Positions 34,401 to 46,700 of a DNA stretch of 64,000 nt are shown here, piece by piece (position 1 is the first letter of the stretch; each line of letters begins with the position of its first letter). The stretch covers positions 73,531,642 through 73,595,641 of the forward strand of contig CM049306.1 of NCBI GenBank assembly GCA_026874595.1, written 5' to 3'. A program made the translations under genes and the position numbers. The stretch comes from Sipunculus nudus. Its lineage: Eukaryota; Annelida; Sipuncula; Golfingiida; Sipunculidae. The notes under the pieces were generated by a model. It was not told the origin of the DNA and made no database searches. It was given only the letters and a program-made list of their open reading frames with translations.

Positions 34401-37400
34401 CAGTGGTTTGACATATCTGTCTAAAATTTTGCAGGTTTATACATCTTGGATAGCTTTCTGGATATTGTGGCAGGTCGCACCATCTACATTTATGTATATG
34501 CTGCAGACATTCAGGCTTATATCTCAGGACTGGTTTGACATACCCCCCTGAAATTTTGCATGTTTATAGATCTCACATAGCATTTCATCATAGGCAAAAA
34601 AAAACATTTTTGCATAGCGTCCATTTGTTCATCTGCCTTGGGATAAAATTACTCATATCTCGGCAGTGGTTTGACTTATCCACCTGAAATTTTGCAGGTT
34701 TGTACATCCTTGACAGCTTTCTTGATTTACTGACAAGTGGCGCCACCTATATTCACATTTTTGCTGCAGACATCCAAGCTCATATCTCAGAAACCATTTG
34801 ACAGATTAGGCCAAAATTTTGCATGTATATAGATCTTGCATAGCTCTTTATCATACGAAAAACTGGTGGCGCCACCTGACACCATTTTTGCACAGCATCC
34901 ATCTGTTTGTTTGCCGTGGGATAAAATCACTTAAATCTCGGCAGTGGTTTGACATATCTGTCTAAAATTTTGCAGGTTTATACATCTTGGATAGCTTTCT
35001 GGATATTGTGGCAGGTCGCACCATCTACATTTATGTATATGCTGCAGACATTCAGGCTTATATCTCAGGACTGGTTTGACATACCCCCCTGAAATTTTGC
35101 ATGTTTATAGATCTCACATAGCATTTCATCATAGGCAAAAAAAACCATTTTTGCACAGCGTCCATTTGTTCATCTGCCTTGGGATAAAATTACTCATATC
35201 TCGGCAGTGGTTTGACTTATCCACCTGAAATTTTGCAGGTTTGTACATCCTTGACAGCTTTCTTGATTTAATGACAAGTGGCGCCACCTATATTCACATT
35301 TTTGCTGCAGACATCCAAGCTCATATCTCAGAAACCATTTGACCGATTGGGCAAAAACTTTGCATGTTCATAGATCTCGCGTAGCTCTTTATCATACACA
35401 AAACTGGTTGCGCCACCTGCAACCATTTTTGCACAGCATCCATCTGTTTGTTTGCCGTGGGATAAAATCACTTATATCTCGGCAGTGGTTTGACATATCT
35501 GCCTAAAATTTTGCAGGTTCATACATCTTGGATAGCTTTCTGGATTTTGTGGCAGGTGGCACCACCTTCATTTATGTATATGCTGCAGACATTCAGGCTT
35601 ATATCTAAGGACTGGTTTGACATATCCCCCTGAAATTTTGCATGTGTATAGATCTCACATAGCTTTTAATCATGCACAAAATTTGTTGCGCCACCTGCCA
35701 CCATTTTTGCACAGTGTCCTTCTGTTTGCCTGCTGTGGGATAAAATCACTCATATACAAGTAGTGGTTTGAATTATCTGCCTAAAATTTTGCATATGTAT
35801 ACAACTTGGACAGATTTAAGCTGCAGACATCCAGGCTATTATGCAACACACACCACTATTCCCCCTTGCCACTCAATCCATGCCTTACTACAGCCGTCCC
35901 ACTCTGATTTTGGCGGATACACGTAGTTGCTTGATGACTACTTGTATTCTAGTTTTTGAGGTGTGTGCACCCATGCCAGAATTTCAGCAGTGATGTTTGT
36001 TTAATTGTTTCTTGTTCTAAGTGTTTAGTTTTTGCATTGTTCATATACATGTTACACATGTTCTTGAAAAGTAATGGTCCAGCATTGAAGCATTATACCT
36101 GGTGTAATCTCATTGCACAGGTTCGCATTAGGCCTGTAGGCCTTGTTAACTACACACTCATCATATTGGAGTGAAGCTAATATGATAAAAATACATAAAC
36201 CGCTGATATAAAGTTTTCCATAGAACATTCTAAGACCATGGGTCAGACCATTTATGTTTATTTACAAATCCATAAAGAGGGCTGCTTTTTGAGCAGGTAG
36301 TAGATTACCTCATACATAGACCGATTTGAATTTTGTGTAGATTCCATTTGCTTTATGTCTGCATTCTAATTATAAATCTTGTTTGTACTTACCAATTTAT
36401 TTATTTACTTATCTGGTTTCAGTGGAAGTCCAACATGGTGGCCCTGTCCAGGAGTGCCCTGGTCCAGACACTCATGGTCAATCAGCTGATAGACATGGAG
36501 TGGAAGTTTGGAGGCAAGTAACCAGAGCAATACTGTGATGACCTTTGCTGAATTGGATAGCAGGGCTGGACATTAATGGTTAACTGCAAGTGAAAGTTCC
36601 AGAAAATAGTGGAATGGCAACTAAATTTGTCCTCCTACTTGCCCAACTGGGCAAGTAGATCCAACATACACCGTTACCCAAGTAAATTAAGGTGTGAAAA
36701 AGGATCTTTGTGTTCTTGAATACAATACAATAATATTTTTTAGGGCAAGTAAAAATTCATGAAGGGCATGTAAAAGCCAGATGTTACTTGCCCATAGGGG
36801 CAACTACTTTCAAAAGTTATCGTCAAGCCCTGGATAGGGGCCATGTTTCTACAAGTGTGTCTGTCCATCTGTTTGTCTGTCTAAAAAAATCACTGATATG
36901 TTTCATTGAAGGACTCGGCACGTACATATGTACATAGTGAGACAGTGCACAGTTGATTATACTCTGTTCCACCAACCTGTGTCCACCTTTTTTTCAGACA
37001 TATTTTTTTCAAAATTATAATTTATTCCATTATATCACAGAAAGCTTCATATTCAAGTAATGACCTAATATGTCAATCAAGAATTTTTTAGAAAGCACTT
37101 TTGTTTATGCTGACATCTAGAGGAGGAGTCTGCTACTTTTAAGTGGGTTTTGTGGCCAGGAACCATTGATTCAATTCAGAAGGTGGTACCAAGGTTATGT
37201 TATTAAGCTAAATATAGCTGTTCATCCGATAAGAAAGATATTTATGTTCAAACAGCCAAGTTTTCAATTTCTCATTTGATTGACCCAATTTTATCACAAC
37301 ATGTAAATGATAATATCAAAATTTAAAATGATTAAAATGTAAGGGCATTTTTCAGTTGAGTTCTTGTAATCTAGGTTCATGATGTTATTATTATCAGAAC

Positions 37401-38819
37401 AGTTCATATGAGATTATGACAAGTTGTTATTTTGTAAGAGTACCTATATGTTAATCATCACACTCTGGTAAAGTTCTCTCTCATCTTTGGACTTTGTTTA
37501 ATCATTCTCGAGCATGCATGTAGTAATTTCATTTATCTATTTTACTTTTCAGTAACTGCAGCAAGTAGTGATTTGAACAGAGTAGGCAATACATTTATTC
37601 AGGTATGTAGCTCCAGAAAAGGAAATTTGGTATCCCTTTAACTTTTCTCAGTTTTCTGTGCAGATAGTGAATTATCCTCCTAAATTTTCTTTTAAAATAC
37701 TGTTTTGCCTCTGAACATCCATTTAAAGTTCTGGTCTCATTTCTTTCTCCTGAATATGCACATGATGATTAAACTTTGTCCTGAAAATCCTAGTTCTTAA
37801 GAATCATGGATTTATGCGCTGTGATGTATCCAGTGAATGCGAGAATGACATTAACAGTGATCTTTTATGTTTAAATATTAATTAACACATGGCTAATCAT
37901 CATTAAATCCTCATACAGGATTGAATTAAATCAGGTTTTGTATAAGGAAACTGTTTTGGGGAACCCAAGTCATTAAGCATGAAAACAAGGCTTGAAGTAA
38001 CGAATAACATTTTTTGAATAGTCAAAGTAATGTTTTTAAAAACAGTTTCTTGTGTTAACTTGTCTTATAATTATTAAATTATGACCTTTATGCAAATTCT
38101 ATAAAATGGTAGAGCTGACCATATATTTGCATATTCATGCAGTAACGTGTAACATGATGTATGTTGAATATGTTACAAGTACCAGTAACTTATTCTGGTT
38201 TATAATTTTAGCTGAAATTAGTGATCAAGAAAGGAGATAAAGTGGAAAATCAGTACATGGGTAAGAATACAATCACATTATCAAAAATAAGTAAAATATT
38301 AAACAACAGTATATCTGACTTGCAAAACTTTCCCAAAGTGGAAGCAGTATCAAGTTTCAAAGCTGTTGTACAATTCATCTTTATGGTATATGAGATTTTT
38401 TGAACATCAGTCACTTTGTTCTTTGCAGCTTTTATTTTATTTAAAACTTGTTTTGCTTTATTTTAAATCTGTGTAACATTGATCACTGTGGACAGTAAGA
38501 ACATCCAGAAAAATAAACAGAACTAATAAATTAATATTTTTTTTTCTGTTGGGGTTCTAAGGATATGAAATCTCATATATTTAAATCTCATATATTTTTT
38601 CTTTGTAACCTAATACTTAGTTGTAATAAAGTAGGGTGGTCATTTTAGAGTCATATGTTAAAAGTCTAAAGCTTTATAAAGTTGTAGTTTTAATTTTTCC
38701 TGTACTGGAAGATTCACTTTTTATTTTCCTGATCTTATTCAGAGCTGACCTTGCCACAGTTTTATTCATTCCTGCATGAGATGGAGAAAGTGAAAGCCAG
38801 CCTAGAATTCTTCAGCTGA
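22439..38819 (+). CDS. COMMD7: COMMD7, COMM domain-containing protein 7 (nine coding exons, complete)
   Basis: Coding exons: 22439-22525, 25960-26013, 26317-26419, 26981-27037, 27931-27968, 36423-36513, 37553-37602, 38212-38260, 38743-38819. Phases match at every junction, giving 606 nt, 201 residues and a stop; human COMMD7 has 200. The start codon has a good context (ACAATGG) and opens MATALHFTRETPPDSVFSDI. The helical N-terminal half covers about residues 30-115; the COMM domain (about 135-201) holds LIDMEWKFGVTAASS and the hallmark LTLPQFYSFLHEMEK. COMMD proteins form the ten-subunit Commander/CCC scaffold (with CCDC22 and CCDC93) for endosomal recycling; COMMD7 has also been linked to NF-kB control. 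Intron 6 is GC-AG; all others are GT-AG. Intron 5 (8.45 kb) is almost wholly repeats. UTRs and poly(A) site were not placed with confidence. Confidence 0.95.
22832..22910 (-). pseudogene. Decayed tRNA, Arg(CCU)-like
   Basis: The minus strand shows GGCTCAATTAGTAGCG (A-box region), a loop CTCCTAC that would carry anticodon CCU, and a perfect B box GGTTCGATTCC. The acceptor stem has one mismatch, the anticodon stem has an A-C pair, and the T-stem does not pair properly. It reads as a tRNA pseudogene or SINE head inside COMMD7 intron 1. Confidence 0.5.
23013..23072. repeat. Two adjacent GC-rich hairpins
   Basis: GTGGGGGC-TCC-GCCCCCAC is followed closely by GGGGAACC-CA-GGTTCCCC: two consecutive perfect stems in an AT-rich intron, likely the end of an old insertion. 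Confidence 0.7.
25272..25803. mobile_element. MITE with terminal inverted repeats of about 77 bp (COMMD7 intron 1)
   Basis: The left end AATCGGACTCAATATTATTA and the reverse complement of the right end (AATCGGACTCAACATTATTA) agree with few mismatches for about 77 bp. Inside each arm is a smaller hairpin (GGACTCAAT ... ATTGAGTCC), so each terminus can fold on its own. The central 380 bp has no reading frame of note. Flanking target duplication is unclear, so the superfamily is not assigned. Confidence 0.8.
28090..29100 (+). repeat. Dispersed repeat with diverged internal units (COMMD7 intron 5)
   Basis: The left edge has GTGCGTTGTCGTCCGTCC and TGCGTCG phrases. Two or three diverged units follow, each ending in a phrase like TTTTTGGCTGAGTTA plus GGAAGCTGAA (near 28420, 28725 and 28905). 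It resembles other tandem-core elements in this window but shares no terminus with families A or B. Confidence 0.55.
29499..31748 (+). mobile_element. Family A element, full-length, tandem core of six units (COMMD7 intron 5)
   Basis: The left end carries a hairpin (AGCTCAGCTGACT, three bases, AGTCATCTGAGCT) and then a CTGT/GTCC microsatellite. The right end reads CAGTCAGCTGAGC followed by CATGACCCATGGGTCACTTG. GCTCAGCTGACTG at the left and CAGTCAGCTGAGC at the right are exact 13-bp inverted repeats. The core has six units of about 335-355 bp starting near 29628, 29964, 30302, 30649, 31003 and 31340, each with GAGACCYATGAAAA, TTAGGTCTCTGTTACCCAT and CTGCAGACTGGTGG; older units lie to the right. 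The layout resembles non-autonomous Helentron (HINE/INE-1-like) elements; that class is an inference. Confidence 0.75.
31940..32615 (+). repeat. Short-unit repeats between the two large elements
   Basis: 31940-32190 repeats phrases such as GGTCAAGAGTTCACTC and TATAGCTTTGGCAGACTGC. 32280-32615 holds about three diverged units of roughly 130 bp with GGTGGTGCCGCC, AGTGGCGCCACC and GGTGGTGCCAGC, older relatives of the family B core. Confidence 0.6.
32616..35957 (+). mobile_element. Family B element with palindrome-bearing tandem core (COMMD7 intron 5)
   Basis: The left end is a hairpin, GTATCAGCCAAAAC then GTTTTTTGGATAC (32616-32644). The right end has CTCTGATTTTGGCGGATAC (35902-35920), a decayed hairpin GTAGTTG/TGACTAC and CTAGTT. 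GTATC-GCC at one end and GGCGGATAC at the other are inverted. The core is about 3 kb of units near 280 bp, each made of two diverged halves of about 140 bp centred on GGTGGCGCCACC or a one-base variant, alternating with ATCTCGGCAGTGGTTTGAC and TTTTGCATGTTTATAGATCT. 34261-34800 and 34802-35340 are nearly identical and share the same internal deletion. No coding capacity. Confidence 0.75.
36514..37552 (+). other. COMMD7 intron 6, a GC-AG intron
   Basis: Exon 6 ends TTTGGAG followed by GCAAGT; exon 7 starts after TTTTCAG with TAACTGCAG. Only the GC donor keeps the conserved KFGVTAASS frame. The GT four bases further on would shift the frame and reach TAG within six codons. AG|GCAAGT is the strong consensus typical of GC donors. 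Confidence 0.9.
36561..36832. mobile_element. hAT-like MITE (COMMD7 intron 6)
   Basis: Ends are CAGGGCTGGACATTAA and the reverse complement of TTATCGTCAAGCCCTG, a 16-bp inverted pair with three mismatches. Internally CTTGCCCAACTGGGCAAG is a near-palindrome. GGATAG lies at both borders. CAGGGCTTGACATTAA-type ends are seen on widespread hAT-derived short elements. 272 bp, no coding capacity. Confidence 0.65.
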
Positions 38820-41044
38820 ACAAAGGGTCCAACAGATTTCATAATAATCTTCCTTTTCATACTGATAATATATAACGTTAAAATAAGATATAACCAAGCT
38901 ACCTGTATTCCAGTAAAATTAGTAAACCTCACATCCATTGTTGTTGTATTTCTCAGATCTTGAGACTGGTGTAACTTTGTAGGGAAAAGCGATGGATCAC
39001 CTTGCAGCTCACACATATTGATAACTTATGGACCAAGGTAATATTTGACCTGGCTAAAACCTATTTTAGCTCACCTAGCCAGTAAATCCTGAGTTAAAAG
39101 TATTTAAAAAAATTTTAAGTGGTTTGTAGCTCCTCCAGCTACCGAACTAGAGACCACGCTCAAAGGAAGATTGTTTTCCCAGTTTGTTACCCAAGCTTTT
39201 TCTCCATGTTTATTCACTTTAATCAAGCAGAACCCAAGCTTATGTACTTTCTCATAGGTCAGCCGAAGTTTTTGAATATTTTGTAGCCAACCAAGTGGCT
39301 CCAACTACATAACGCCAGTCTGAAAGAAGCCATTTTCCACTTTTAACTCTTGTTTGACTGTGCAAAATACATCACTCTAATCAATAACAGGTGGAGGTAA
39401 AACCCAGGAATCCTTGCCTACATCATAAAATCTTCAAAAATTATGTCAACTGGTAAATGGTGCCATCACAAATATTGTAAAAAACATGTTCTTATATTTA
39501 ACAGTGTAATCAATATATGAATAAAAACAGGAATTTATTTTATTCACAAAACATGTTCCCTGTTTTAATTCACTTGAACCAATAACAAGTTGAACTCAGA
39601 AGGAATAACAATAAGTTTATTCAGAAGTTTGGCACTTTGAGTACATACATAATTTATGTATATAAATGTAACAATACTGACCTTCCTTATTGAAAGCCCT
39701 GATATATAATAATACCACATGACAGCTATTGTACCAGTGCTCTGCATTTGGTATATCAAATTCAAAAGACTAGCAAGTACTTATACATTTTATAACATCA
39801 CATCAAGCCTTTCAATATCTATGTATTACAGGAGGCTTTAAATGTCTACCTCATCACATGCACACAGAAAGTAGATATCATTCCATTGCTGGGATTTTAA
39901 ATATGATAAAAGTGCAGAAATGTCAGGATACCTGAGATGCCTAACAAATATCAACAAGAGCACTGCAAACGTGCATAATACACCTGTCATGTATCTGGTG
40001 ACCTTGGACCTCCTTAAATGTGTGAATTTTGATGAGAGGGTAATTCAGGTGAGAAACTATTGGTTGAGTTTCATGAAAAGCCATTGGATTTTTGGCAAGT
40101 CACCAATGTGCCTCAAAAGTGCAGTGACCTCTGACCACATTAAATATATATGGATTTTGCTGGAAATTGAACTTAGGTGAGATATTTTATTGATTGACAT
40201 TTCTGATGAGTTTCATCAAAATCCTTCATATTCTTCATAAGTCATTGCAGCAACATCACAAAGTAGCCTAGTGACCTTAATAAATATGCCTTGATGTTGC
40301 CCATAATCAGATTCTAGCAAGTTAATCTGTTATGGTGAGTTGTGGTGAGTTTCGTGAAAATCCATCAAAGCCCTGGTTAACAGACTGATGGGGGGTTTAC
40401 CATAATACTCCCGTCATATGACGTGCGTATAATAAAACCTGTCCTGTAACTCCTTGCAATGCACCTCTAAATAAATCCATGCAACTATTTTTCTCATTAA
40501 TAACTTTCTTCTTGTGGAAACAGCATAATCATGCGAGTACATTACACTTAGGGTATGTGTATATGGGGGGGGGGGGGGGATGTTCTATATAATCTCTTGA
40601 GTAATACCACAAAAGATGCAAAGTGAAAATATCAAATCTGTGTCATCTGAACTTCAGTCCACAGGTCTGCCTTACCAACATCATATGTTGAAACGCCCCA
40701 TTCTAGAATACAAAAATATGAAATACACAAGGTTAATCCCTGTGGGGATCTTCATTCAGTAAGTAGATTCTTAACCTATAAATAAACTACCATCAATGTT
40801 AAATGGCCACAGCATTTGCTTAAGGTAATAACAGGTGGAACTTTAAGTTATCTCTTTTTAAGTAGAATTACCATGTTGTAATCTACACAATAGCACCCCA
40901 ATCGGTGATAACAAAGCGTAAATATTATGTCTTTTGTAGGAAGAGTGAAATAGAGTTTACTGTATACTAAGGAGAATGACATGACAGAGATGCTGAATTA
41001 TGATAGAGGACTGAGCATGGTAATGAAAATACAACAAAAATTGT

Positions 41045-41240
41045 TTAGACAAAAAAAAAGGGTTTGGTTCTCAGGCATTTTTTTTACAGAAATCATTTTG
41101 TATGTTTTGGTAAAAATATGATATTATCAGGGAAAAGCATGATAATAACAACTGTTTTGATAAACGGGTAAAAGAACTAAATAACAAAGGAAATCTTATC
41201 AAAATAGTATTAATTTATCCTGAAAGAAATGTCCAAGCAG
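41045..41240 (+). mobile_element. Decayed copy of the TWA-flanked MITE
   Basis: After TTA (41045-41047) the sequence follows the left half of the elements at 49974 and 59002: GGTTCTCAGGCATTTTTTTT, then GGGAAAAGCATGATAATAAC. The right terminus is lost. Confidence 0.55.
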
Positions 41241-42039
41241 CTGGAGCTCAAAATTTTTTTTTATGATGACTTAAATATGCAAAGGAGAAGGCTGCCATAG
41301 GAGAAAGCTGCCATTGGTCTTCAAGGCACTGCTGTCATTATTGAAGCCTTTTTATAAGCACTGTATACATTATTAAGTACTGTTTGCATTAGGCCTTATG
41401 AAAAAAAAATTATCTAAATTTTCATTATGATATTTCCACATTTTTCAAATGTCGAATTTTATAAATAAAATACTGAGCAGAGCCCATGTTACATAATACA
41501 AATCATACCATGATACATCCATTATGACCCACATCAAAACTCACACACACATACAGAAATATATATATACATATATACATTTGCACATGTGATCATATTT
41601 TAGAGCTAAAACAAATTCTTGTATAGATTTACAAGAACTGCTTTACAAATTGTTTACACTTGGTCATATATTACCAATAACAGATTCTTGCATTCTTATA
41701 AGAGTCATTATTGCTTGAATTTATTATGGCCAATCCTCTGTATACAGTGGGAATAAATGCTTAAGTATTGCTCAGTAACAGGTCATTATGCTAATAAAAG
41801 GTATGAGAGAAAATTAAGGTAGCTCGGTAAGACACCTAGAAAAGTGGACAATATTAATATCCTTTAAAATATTAACAAGATAAACCTGAAAGGCAAATAT
41901 CCTTTCTGGATTAGTAATTTTCTGGAATATCAAGAAAAAGGCAAACACAATATCATAAGCTGTGAAATGCAGTGAAACCCTGATTGACATCACCCAACTA
42001 TCGTGAATACTAATTTTGGTCTCAACTGAATATTTTAGG

Positions 42040-42420
42040 GCTCATCATTATGTCTCATAGTGGGGAGATAGTGAGTTTGAATCTCAACGGAGGTGGTGAG
42101 TTTTTATACAGTCGGCCCCCACCCAGGGTTACTGCTCTGCGGGCTTAATGGGAAGGTCATGCCCAATGGCAGTGTTTCACTCACAAACAAGTGCACCTTT
42201 TGGGGGTTCCTCAGTGGTAGGGCCCAGCAATGGGAATGATTACACACCCAGGGCCCGCAGGTCCAGTAGTCACTGGGCCTGGTTAACACCAGGATATAAA
42301 AATGAGAGGAAGCATGTGATACTGCTCCGTCATGTAGTCTGAAACCTGAACGGAATTCTGCAGATGTACATATACTTAAATAAGTTAGCATAAAAAAATT
42401 GAGGTGGTTACCTCCACAAA
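42040..42420 (+). repeat. Dispersed repeat, possibly a SINE
   Basis: Near 42075 GAGTTTGAATCTC resembles a tRNA B box. The 3' part (about 42348-42415: GGAATTCTGCAGATGTACAT, then GAGGTGGTTACCTC) is repeated at about 60332-60405. The unit between is GC-richer than its surroundings. Minus frame 42104-42391 lies within it and is not a gene. Confidence 0.5.
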
Positions 42421-43772
42421 AAAATTTTAAAAATGTTTTTGTGGAATATCTGTTTCAGACAAAGGATTTGTATATGTATAACTGTTAAAGATTTTTTTTA
42501 AGCTGCCTTCACATTATTTGTGATTGGAAAAAAAGCATAAAGGAGATACATGAGGCCTACTTGAAGTTTTCATTTTAAAAGGTTGGTTCCATATTACTTT
42601 TAATAGATACAGACCCCTGTCACATGTTTACAATTTATAAGTTAATAGTTCATCATGTGACATATCTTTGTAACAAAACCAATATGTGTAACACAAACCA
42701 TTTGTATACAGAAACTTACATATATGACACATACTGTCTTATATCTTAATTTAACAACATGCTTGGGCACATTAATTAAGTGTGACCCTTAATGCATGTA
42801 ATATTTGAAAGGTGCACCATACATTTTTATTATACAGTGGTCATTTAACATTTCTTCTTTCTCACTCTACTAACACATTCTTATGCTTGCAAAAGCAGGT
42901 TTAACTGCTAGCACAGGACCATGAATGCTCTGACTAATAAGAAAAAAGCACCAGGTTAATTTACATCAGTAATCCATGCACATGGTCAGAGGTCTGACTA
43001 CAGACAAAGTTGCTGACAAATTCAGGAGTCCTGTACATATGGGTTACTGAATCCCTTGTTTGTTTCCTGTGCTATTACAGCCCAATGCTCTCTACCATTG
43101 GCGATTGGCTTAGAGTTGGGCTGTTATAGCTCGGAGTACAAATCTGAAATTATTTTTCATTCAGTGCAAACCAAGGCCAGATGGCAACCTCCAGGAAATC
43201 TGCAATGTGACAACTACTGAAAATCATACATTTTCACTCCCGGTACTGAAATTTTGCACATTCAAAATTATTAAGTATAGAAAAATATTTAATTAAGAAA
43301 AGACTGCTTTCAAATTAGTTCAGACTTTGAATTAAATGAGAATGTACAGTATTGGAGGTTTTCACAAGTTTCATCTGATTCATTCTCATTGGCTGTTAAA
43401 ATTTTAATGATGTACCTGTAATTTGTCTGAGTAGTATGGCAGCCCCCATGGATTCTTTGTTGCCTTTGGTTATTCTTGACAAGATCCAGTTAGACTGGAG
43501 GATAAATGTTACTGAGAAATATAAATTTTGACTCAATGGCTCATCAAATTAAATTCCCAAACATAGCCCCTAATAATGCAGGACACCCCTGGTAGCTGTA
43601 TGCAGCAAAGGCTGCCTTTGCAAGCAGTGGATAAGTGGAGTGTGTCAGAATGAATGTAATGTGACCACTGTAGATGCACCTTGGAATGTTTTAGATCCGG
43701 CAGCACAAGATAAATGCATACATGATATGTTAAGTACATGATGCCAGAGAACAGACTTAAGTGACAAGTTGG

Positions 43773-46700
43773 TCAGTTCATGGGTTGGGTTGTGACCTTG
43801 GGACCTTGTTGACTTGGGGGTGCCAGCCATTTTTCACCCCACTGGGGAAATCTCTCAAAGATAAGCTGTTCTTCTAGTGGTGTAGCTGACGGAGCTTCTG
43901 CCTTTTTCTGCCCTTTGCTGACCAGGATGTAGCGACTGAAAAAAAAGAGGTCAAATATGTCTTCTTAATAACCTATCTGCTACTAAAATTGTCCATGTCT
44001 GTTTGACAACCTGAACCAGCAGAAACTGGGAAAAGACACTCAAGTAATAATTTTGGCATCAGTGTAACTCAAGATTGGTTACCTTACAGAATGCATACCA
44101 ATCTGGTACTCTATTTCCACAAAATCATGTAGACTGAGAATGTGCCTTCCTCTGACATGGGGACTCAATGGGTCACCCATAGCTTTAGTAGACTATTAAT
44201 CAGAAATACTTTTGTTGTTTAGCTATCAATAAATTTATTCTAGTATGCTTTTATAACATTTTTAGCTTAGCTGACTGTTAGTCATCTGAGCTGTAGGTCC
44301 ATTGTCCGTCCATCAGTCCACCTGTCCTTCCGTTAGACTGGCACATTTTGAAACCGTTAGACCTATGAATCCAAAATTTGGCATACTATTAGATGTCCCC
44401 AAAATCTCCTACCATACCTAAAATTGGGTCAATATGACTTCCTTCCTTCGAGCTATTTAGGGAAAACCTCAAATTTCCATTAAAAACCTATTATCACACT
44501 TCAGGACTGCCTAATATCAAAACCACTTATCTGTTTTCTTAATATTTACCAGAAGTAATCTCATATATATTTCCTATATACATGCCAGAAATTAAGTCTG
44601 TTCAGTATAATTTCTTTAAGTTATGGACCAGAACATATTGGACTTTGCAAAAAATCAGGATAAATATTTACTTACTTAAAATGAAAAATTTTGAAACTAG
44701 AGACTATTTTCCTAAGTATATAACTTTGTTTAATTAAGATTTAATTGTTTACTTAAAATAAGATCTGATTTTTGTAAATTTTTTTAAGTTAAATGCATAA
44801 AAATAAAATCAGTACCTCAAATTTTTCCCAACTTTGACCATGGCACATTTTTTTTCCTGTAAATACTATTGATTTAATTTTCACAGCATCTAAACATAAG
44901 TATTTAATTTATTTCAATCTGAAATTTGAAAATAAAAGCTTGAAAAGTAGGCAAGTTATTGATTTTCTCTTTAGGCTCTATTGTAGTCATTTGCTTGGTC
45001 CAGATGCAGGGTCCCACTCCAGGTCACTGGAAGTCGGCTATGCCAGGGTTTCTGATTTGTTACAGTTACTGGGGGAGATCCCCTGCTGTGACAGGTGTAC
45101 AGTTATTCTCATATCACCACCCTGATCCCCCACCCCGCAAAACCCAACCCACCAAGTGTTATGCAGTAATTGTTATTGTTTTCACTGTATCTCCTTAATT
45201 GTAATGCTGTTTCCACTCCAAAATACAAAAACTTTCCTTGAAAAAGTAATTCAAGGTGTAATACAGAAGATGCCATGTTGTATTTCTTTTAAATGATTTT
45301 AACAAATGTAATTAAACCCATCATTATGCTTAAATTTATAAAATATGTAGCAAATAAAGGCACAATTTAAAATTGTGAAATCAAAATCAAGTATTATTTT
45401 TAGATATTCATTGTTTTGCAAATTTATTTTTTACCCAAAAAATAAATTAACATTTGTATGCATGATGGCGTGTTGTCTGACAAGATTGAGATTTATGATG
45501 GTGCAATTTAGAAATATGAATCAATGTTTATATTCAGATATCTATGTTTAATTGGAAATGTATAGAAATATAAACTTATAATAAAAAAATTGATGTGATA
45601 AAAAAATTAGGATCTAATACAAACATTTGTTAATTATTTTCCTGCCTCAGCAGAATTGGAGATCAGGCTTTGTTTGCCCTGTATATATATGCAGAAGTGT
45701 TGTTAATCCCACCATCTGTTCCCCCCCCCCCCCCCGCCCCCCCCCCCCCCCCCCATCTGCTGCCATTGATTCCTGTGCACTGGGACATTTGTTTTTATTG
45801 CAAATGTGTACAATTTATTTGATTAAAAAGTTATAGGATTACAAAAAATTAAGATCTTATTGAAACATATTCTTGCCTTAGGAGAATGGAACATAGTGAT
45901 CAGCTCTGTCAATCATCTCTCCGTTATCATTAAAAATATATTAATTATGAATTTTTTCCTATAAGCACTGTTGAAATAACTTTCATGTGCTGTATATGTT
46001 TGGAATTAAGCTATTTAAGTCTGAAATCTGAAAGCAAATTATATATTCAGTTGTGTATTATTGCAGATGATAAACTTTAAAAAAATTTGATATAATAAAT
46101 AAATTAAGAAATAATTGAAACTTCATATATTATCAGCTTTGTTTGTCTACCAGTCTGTCTGTCCTTGTTTTAAGTATTAAATATGAAGGAACTTTTTATT
46201 ATGTAAGCATTGTTGAATTAAGTGAAAATCCTATGTATATACACTATTACACTATTATAATACAGACATGTGGTAACTCCCACCATTCCACATTCCTCCC
46301 CCCCCCCCCCCACCACCATCACCAAGTCCTTTCATCTGTGAACAGGGGACATTTGTTATATTTCAACTGTATAAATTTTATAAAATAAAAAATACATATA
46401 TTTAATAACATATATTATAAAAAATAGATTCAACTGAACAAATGTGTAAACTACTGAAATGTCAGCAGTTAATCAAAAAGCCAACTAATGATCATGGCAA
46501 TAGTACAGATCATTTGTTTCCCAAACTGCTCACATGCTTCAGTTTCAGCATTAGGAAACACATGGTCACAAAATATTATTTGCAACAATTTCTTGCTCAT
46601 CAATACAAACCAATCATATAAACCAACCATGGCCTATATGATCTCTTCCTCTATCACTTTATCTCCATTTGATATTAATTTAGATTTTTACCTTCAAGGT

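Larger units (their letters stand above)
38820..43772. other. Intergenic region between the convergent genes
   Basis: Holds the COMMD7 3' end and the 3' UTR of the minus-strand gene; AATAAA on the plus strand near 39520 and on the minus strand near 42826 are candidate poly(A) signals only. About 39990-40400 contains decayed copies of a unit with TGAGTTTCATGAAAA. A G run sits at about 40566. An imperfect 15-bp-arm hairpin (GCTATTACAGCCCAA) lies at 43071-43132. Confidence 0.5.

Noticed and set aside
32616-35957. Regular repeats that could be mistaken for a CRISPR array
   Set aside because: Units are about 140/280 bp, diverged, without short unique spacers or cas genes, and the genome is eukaryotic.
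36514-36520. GT donor at 36518 for COMMD7 exon 6
   Set aside because: It adds four bases, shifts the frame and hits TAG within six codons; the GC donor four bases earlier preserves the conserved protein.
42104-42391. 95-codon minus-strand frame
   Set aside because: Falls within a dispersed repeat whose tail recurs at 60332; no splice or domain evidence.
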